From Caldilineae bacterium (GTDB lineage Bacteria; Chloroflexota; Anaerolineae; J102): 8,456 bases of DNA. Below are positions 5,232 to 8,456 of this stretch, in pieces. A program made the position numbers and the translations under genes. The notes beneath the pieces are model-generated. The model was not told the DNA's origin. It made no database searches and was given only the letters and a program-made list of their open reading frames with translations. Numbering within the stretch: position 1 is the first letter of the stretch; each line of letters begins with the position of its first letter. The stretch is taken from positions 1-8,456 of the forward strand of contig DUEQ01000227.1 of assembly GCA_011192085.1 (NCBI GenBank), written 5' to 3'.

Positions 5232-7306
5232 TGAAAAGAACGCCTCCCACCTTCTCCTCGCGATTGTGGATCCTGAGGATGATCACCCTGCTCATTTTCG
5301 TGATCCTTCTCGGGCAGTTGGCGCGCTTGCAGTTTTTCCAGGGCGCGGGGTTCCAGAAGGAGGCGGTGGTCAATCGCACCCGGGTGGTGCGAGAGAAAGC
5401 GCCGCGCGGCGTCATCTACGACCGGGATGGGCGCATCCTCGCCCGCAATACGGCCATTTACAACATCGTGCTCATTCCCGCCGAACTGCCCGACGATCCC
5501 GACTACGCCATGTCTCAACAAAAGCGTCGGGCCCTCTATACCGAAGTCTACAACATCATCCACGAAAAGCTCATCGAGCTGGCCCCTACGCCTGCGCCCA
5601 CGCCTCCGCCTCCCGATCCCGAGGTCACCCGGCTGATCATCGACGCCAGCCGTCCTCCGCAGCCCAGCGTTCTGTCGGTGGACGAGATGGATGAGCTCGT
5701 GCTGGAACGGGAGCTGGGCAGTGCGTTTCTGCCCGTGGTCGTGGCCTCCAATCTCCCTCGCGAAGCCGCCCTGGCCGTGGCCGAGGAGACGTATCGCCTG
5801 CCTGGGGTGCATCTCCAGCTTCAACCCCGCCGCGAGTATCCTTCGGGCCTCTACACCTCCCACATCATCGGCTATATGGGTCCCATCCCCGAGGAGGAAG
5901 AGAAAACCTATGCAGAAAAGGGTTACGCGCCCGACGCCTGGGTGGGGTGGAGCGACCTGGAATATCAATATGAAGAGGTCTTGCATGGCAAGCCGGGCGT
6001 GCGGGTGTTGGAGGTGGATGTCAAGGGAAACGAACAGCGCGTGGTGGGCGAGCCCACCGAGCCTGTCCCCGGCCACAATCTCATCCTCAGCCTGGATCTG
6101 GAGCTGCAGAAGATCATGTTCGATGCGCTGGTCGCGGGCGTGAATCCCAAGCGGTCCTCCAGCGCTGCGGCTGTGGCTGTGGACCCGCGCACGGGCTATG
6201 TGTTGGGCATGGTCAGCCTGCCCAGTTACGATAACAACGTCTTCGCCGACGGGATCACCGAGGAGGAATACCGGGCCATCGTCGATTCCCCCGGCTACCC
6301 TCTTCTTGATCACGCCATCAGCGGCCTCTACCCGCCCGGCTCCACCTTCAAGCTGGTCACGGCCTCCGCGGGCTTGCAGGAGCAGGTGATCACCCACAAG
6401 ACCATCCTCAACGCCCCCGGCATCATCTATCTTCCCAACCGCAATTTCCCCGATAATCCCGACCTGGCCCAGCCTTTCGTGTGTTGGATTTATAAATCGG
6501 GAGGCGAGCATGGCGATGTCAATGTGGTCCAGGCCCTGGCCGTCTCCTGCGATATCTTCTTCTATAAGGTGGGCGGGGGCTGGCCCGTGGCCGACTTCAA
6601 CGGCCTGGGCGTGGACATCCTGGCCGAATACGCCCGCCTCTTCGGCTTCGGCGAGCTCAGCGGCATCGACCTCCCCGGCGAGAACGCGGGCCTGGTGCCC
6701 GACCCCAAATGGAAGCGGCTGGCCAAGGGCGAACGCTGGGTCACGGGCGACACCTACAACATGGCCATCGGGCAGGGCGATGTGTTGGCCACGCCTCTGC
6801 AGGTGACCATGATGACCGCGGCCGTGGCCAATGACGGCCTCCTTTACAAACCCCAGGTGGTGGCCGCCATCACCGACGCCGAAAATCGCCTGGTGCAGTT
6901 CAACCGCCCGGTGGTGCGCCGCGAGCTCCCCATTGATCCCAAACACCTGGAGACGGTGCGCCAGGGCATGTGGTATACGGTCAATGCCGATTTCGGCACC
7001 GCGCCCGACGCCGCCCTGCCCGATGTGGAGATCGCGGGCAAGACAGGCACAGCCGAATTCTTCGATCCCCAACTGGGGCGGGACCTGACGGGGAATCTGC
7101 CTACCCACGCCTGGTTCACCGCGTTCGCCCCCTACCAGGATCCCGAAATAGCGATCACGGTCTTTGTCTACAATGGCGGGGAGGGCTCGGTGGCGGCCGC
7201 GCCCATCGCCCGGGAGATCCTGCGGCAATACTTCGAGCTCAAGGCCCGGGATGAGGCCACAGGCGCCAAAACCCTGTTGGATCAGCTGGAGGCCATCGCG
7301 CCATGA
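5228..7306 (+). CDS. mrdA: Penicillin-binding protein 2, class B transpeptidase of the elongasome
   Basis: A 692-residue monofunctional DD-transpeptidase that cross-links new peptidoglycan during side-wall growth as partner of RodA. It has a short basic N-terminus, one membrane helix (about 13-34), a PBP dimerisation/pedestal domain (about 50-270, with VIYDRDGRILARN and IIGYMGPIPEEEEKTY), and a transpeptidase domain with the three active-site motifs S372-T-F-K375, S440-C-D442 and K605-T-G607. C419 (FVCW) and H428 (EHGD) fall between the first two motifs, in the region where E. coli PBP2 carries a zinc site; whether they bind metal is untested. An unusual proline-rich stretch, residues 120-131 with eight prolines, interrupts the pedestal domain. 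Length is near the upper end for PBP2. Both junctions are ATGA overlaps (mreD upstream, rodA downstream). FtsI/PBP3 is the other class B option, but context favours PBP2. Confidence 0.95.
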   Translation: MMKRTPPTFSSRLWILRMITLLIFVILLGQLARLQFFQGAGFQKEAVVNRTRVVREKAPRGVIYDRDGRILARNTAIYNIVLIPAELPDDPDYAMSQQKRRALYTEVYNIIHEKLIELAPTPAPTPPPPDPEVTRLIIDASRPPQPSVLSVDEMDELVLERELGSAFLPVVVASNLPREAALAVAEETYRLPGVHLQLQPRREYPSGLYTSHIIGYMGPIPEEEEKTYAEKGYAPDAWVGWSDLEYQYEEVLHGKPGVRVLEVDVKGNEQRVVGEPTEPVPGHNLILSLDLELQKIMFDALVAGVNPKRSSSAAAVAVDPRTGYVLGMVSLPSYDNNVFADGITEEEYRAIVDSPGYPLLDHAISGLYPPGSTFKLVTASAGLQEQVITHKTILNAPGIIYLPNRNFPDNPDLAQPFVCWIYKSGGEHGDVNVVQALAVSCDIFFYKVGGGWPVADFNGLGVDILAEYARLFGFGELSGIDLPGENAGLVPDPKWKRLAKGERWVTGDTYNMAIGQGDVLATPLQVTMMTAAVANDGLLYKPQVVAAITDAENRLVQFNRPVVRRELPIDPKHLETVRQGMWYTVNADFGTAPDAALPDVEIAGKTGTAEFFDPQLGRDLTGNLPTHAWFTAFAPYQDPEIAITVFVYNGGEGSVAAAPIAREILRQYFELKARDEATGAKTLLDQLEAIAP

Positions 7307-8385
7307 CCCGGCAGAACTGGCGGCAATTCGACTGGCTGCTCTTCCTGGCCATCCTCCTCGTCTCCACCTTCGGCCTCATCATGATCAACAGCGCCGTGCA
7401 AGGGGATCCGGAGCTGGTGGATTTTCCCAAACGCCAGGCCATCTATCTCGGCCTGGGCGTCGCCATCATGTTCATCGTGGCCGCGTTCGATTACCATATC
7501 CTGCGCACGTTCACCATGCCCTTCTATCTGCTGGTGATGGCGCTGCTTGCGCTGGTGGGCGCATTAGGGCAAACTATCTTTGGCGCGCAGAGCTGGCTTG
7601 ACTTCTTCGGCCTCTTCCCCATTCAGCCTTCGGAGCTGGCCAAGGTGGCCCTGGCCATGGCTCTGGGCGGCTATCTGGCCAACAACCTGGAGCGGATCGG
7701 CGAGGCGCGCGTCGTGCTCACCGGCATCCTCATCACCCTCCCCATCCTGGTCCTGGTGACCATGCAGCCCGACCTGGGCACCGCGGTGGTGCTGGCCATG
7801 GAGGCAGCGTTCATTTTCTTCGCGGCCGGTCTCTACTTCCGCTATATCCTGGCTGGCGTCTTTCTGGCCGCGCTCAGCGCGCCCCTGGCCTGGAACATGC
7901 TGGCCGCACACCAGCGCACCCGCATCCTCATTTTCATCGATCCCACCGCGGACCCCGACGCCTATTTCAATGTGAAGCAGGCGCTCGTGGGCGTGGGGTC
8001 GGGAGGCTTGTTGGGCAAAGGCTACGGCCAGGGCACCCAGAGCCAGCTTCACTTCCTGCGCGTCCGCCACACGGACTTTATTTTTTCGGTGGTGGCCGAG
8101 GAGCTGGGCTTCGTGGGCGCAGCCATCCTCCTCTTCCTCCTTTTCTTCATCATCTGGCGGCTGTGGCGCATCGCCGACCGGTCGGACGATCCCTTTGGCA
8201 AGCTCCTGGTGGTCGGTCTTACGGGCGTCATCCTCTTTCAGACCCTGGTGGTCGTGGGGATGAACATGGGTTTGCTGCCCGTCACCGGTCTGCCCTTGCC
8301 CTTCGTCAGCTACGGCGGCAACGCCATGCTCTCTCTGATGATCTTCATCGGTCTGGCCCAAAGCGTCGCCATGCGGCGAGGGTGA
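7303..8385 (+). CDS. rodA: Peptidoglycan glycosyltransferase RodA (SEDS family)
   Basis: A 360-residue SEDS membrane protein that polymerises lipid II into glycan strands as the partner of PBP2. It shows about ten hydrophobic segments from residue 11 onward. The catalytic-site stretch RHTDFIFSVVAEELGF is present, with the essential aspartate at D258 (D262 in E. coli RodA), preceded by LRV instead of the proteobacterial P-E. The C-terminal family motif PVTGLPLPFVSYGG is complete. The start overlaps the mrdA stop as ATGA, with GGAGG (7288-7292) 10 nt upstream. Last visible gene of the mre operon. FtsW is the main alternative; absence of division genes and adjacency to mreBCD and PBP2 favour RodA. 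Confidence 0.95.
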   Translation: MTRQNWRQFDWLLFLAILLVSTFGLIMINSAVQGDPELVDFPKRQAIYLGLGVAIMFIVAAFDYHILRTFTMPFYLLVMALLALVGALGQTIFGAQSWLDFFGLFPIQPSELAKVALAMALGGYLANNLERIGEARVVLTGILITLPILVLVTMQPDLGTAVVLAMEAAFIFFAAGLYFRYILAGVFLAALSAPLAWNMLAAHQRTRILIFIDPTADPDAYFNVKQALVGVGSGGLLGKGYGQGTQSQLHFLRVRHTDFIFSVVAEELGFVGAAILLFLLFFIIWRLWRIADRSDDPFGKLLVVGLTGVILFQTLVVVGMNMGLLPVTGLPLPFVSYGGNAMLSLMIFIGLAQSVAMRRG

Positions 8386-8456
8386 TCCCTGTTCAGCGTT
8401 CAGTATGATGATCCATCAACGGTTCATTTCCGCGCCAAAATTGACGTTTGACGACA
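8386..8456 (+). other. Non-coding tail after rodA
   Basis: No gene or convincing terminator is visible in these 71 bases. There is a close direct repeat GTTCAG (8391-8396, 8398-8403), a weak 5-bp stem TGATG/CATCA (8406-8418) without a T-run, and two overlapping -35-like TTGACG hexamers (8441-8446 and 8448-8453) at the edge, which could belong to a promoter of the next gene beyond the window. Confidence 0.4.

Noticed and set aside
5180..7228. 682-codon open frame on the minus strand opposite mrdA
   Set aside because: It is antisense to a gene with all three PBP active-site motifs. Its product is His/Gly/Asp-rich with no recognisable domain, as expected from GC-rich codon use that avoids antisense stops.
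7564..8361. 265-codon open frame on the minus strand opposite rodA
   Set aside because: Highly charged low-complexity product antisense to the conserved SEDS motifs; a codon-bias artefact.
8391..8418. Possible intrinsic terminator after rodA
   Set aside because: Only a 5-bp AT-containing stem with a 3-nt loop and no following T-run.
8441..8456. Promoter at the right edge
   Set aside because: TTGACG hexamers resemble -35 elements, but the -10 region would lie outside the window.

Overview
The window is GC-rich bacterial DNA holding two divergent operons that face away from a 277-bp regulatory gap. It contains no rRNA, tRNA, CRISPR array or recognisable mobile element. Phylum is inference only: the MreB and RodA wording (for example RodA 'LRVRHTDFIF' where proteobacteria have 'PERHTDFIF'), the GC-rich codon use, and a hydrogenase-type NuoE/NuoF pair beside a complete elongasome operon suggest an anaerobic Chloroflexota (Anaerolineae-like) bacterium. 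I could not test this by alignment.

Left arm (1-2435, minus strand): a NuoE-like [2Fe-2S] subunit followed by a NuoF-like flavoprotein of the HndC/HydB type. The flavoprotein has an N-terminal thioredoxin-like domain, an FMN/NADH core, an SLBB domain, an N3-type [4Fe-4S] domain and a C-terminal 2x[4Fe-4S] ferredoxin domain. The two genes overlap by ATGA. The stop of nuoF lies in a second ATGA at the window edge, so a third co-translated subunit probably starts there. Together they would form the NAD(P)H-oxidising/reducing module of a soluble hydrogenase, formate dehydrogenase or similar complex. The catalytic subunit is outside the window.

Gap (2436-2712): back-to-back sigma70-type promoters, one for each operon. 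The mreB side also has a perfect 13-bp inverted repeat flanking its promoter at about 116 bp centre to centre, and a 7-bp dyad/hairpin just downstream of the predicted transcription start.

Right arm (2713-8385, plus strand): mreB-mreC-mreD-mrdA(PBP2)-rodA, a full set of core elongasome genes in order. MreB is the actin-like scaffold, MreC and MreD link it to the periplasmic/extracytoplasmic machinery, RodA is the SEDS glycan polymerase and PBP2 the cross-linking transpeptidase. The mreD/mrdA and mrdA/rodA junctions are ATGA overlaps. The mreB/mreC junction is different: a 77-bp gap with a 9-bp-stem hairpin that encloses the only good Shine-Dalgarno sequence, which suggests control that keeps MreC and downstream products below MreB. 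The last 71 bases (8386-8456) show no gene.

The main genes are ordinary families. The points worth a second look are the regulatory structure around mreB and the subunit make-up of the NuoF-like protein.
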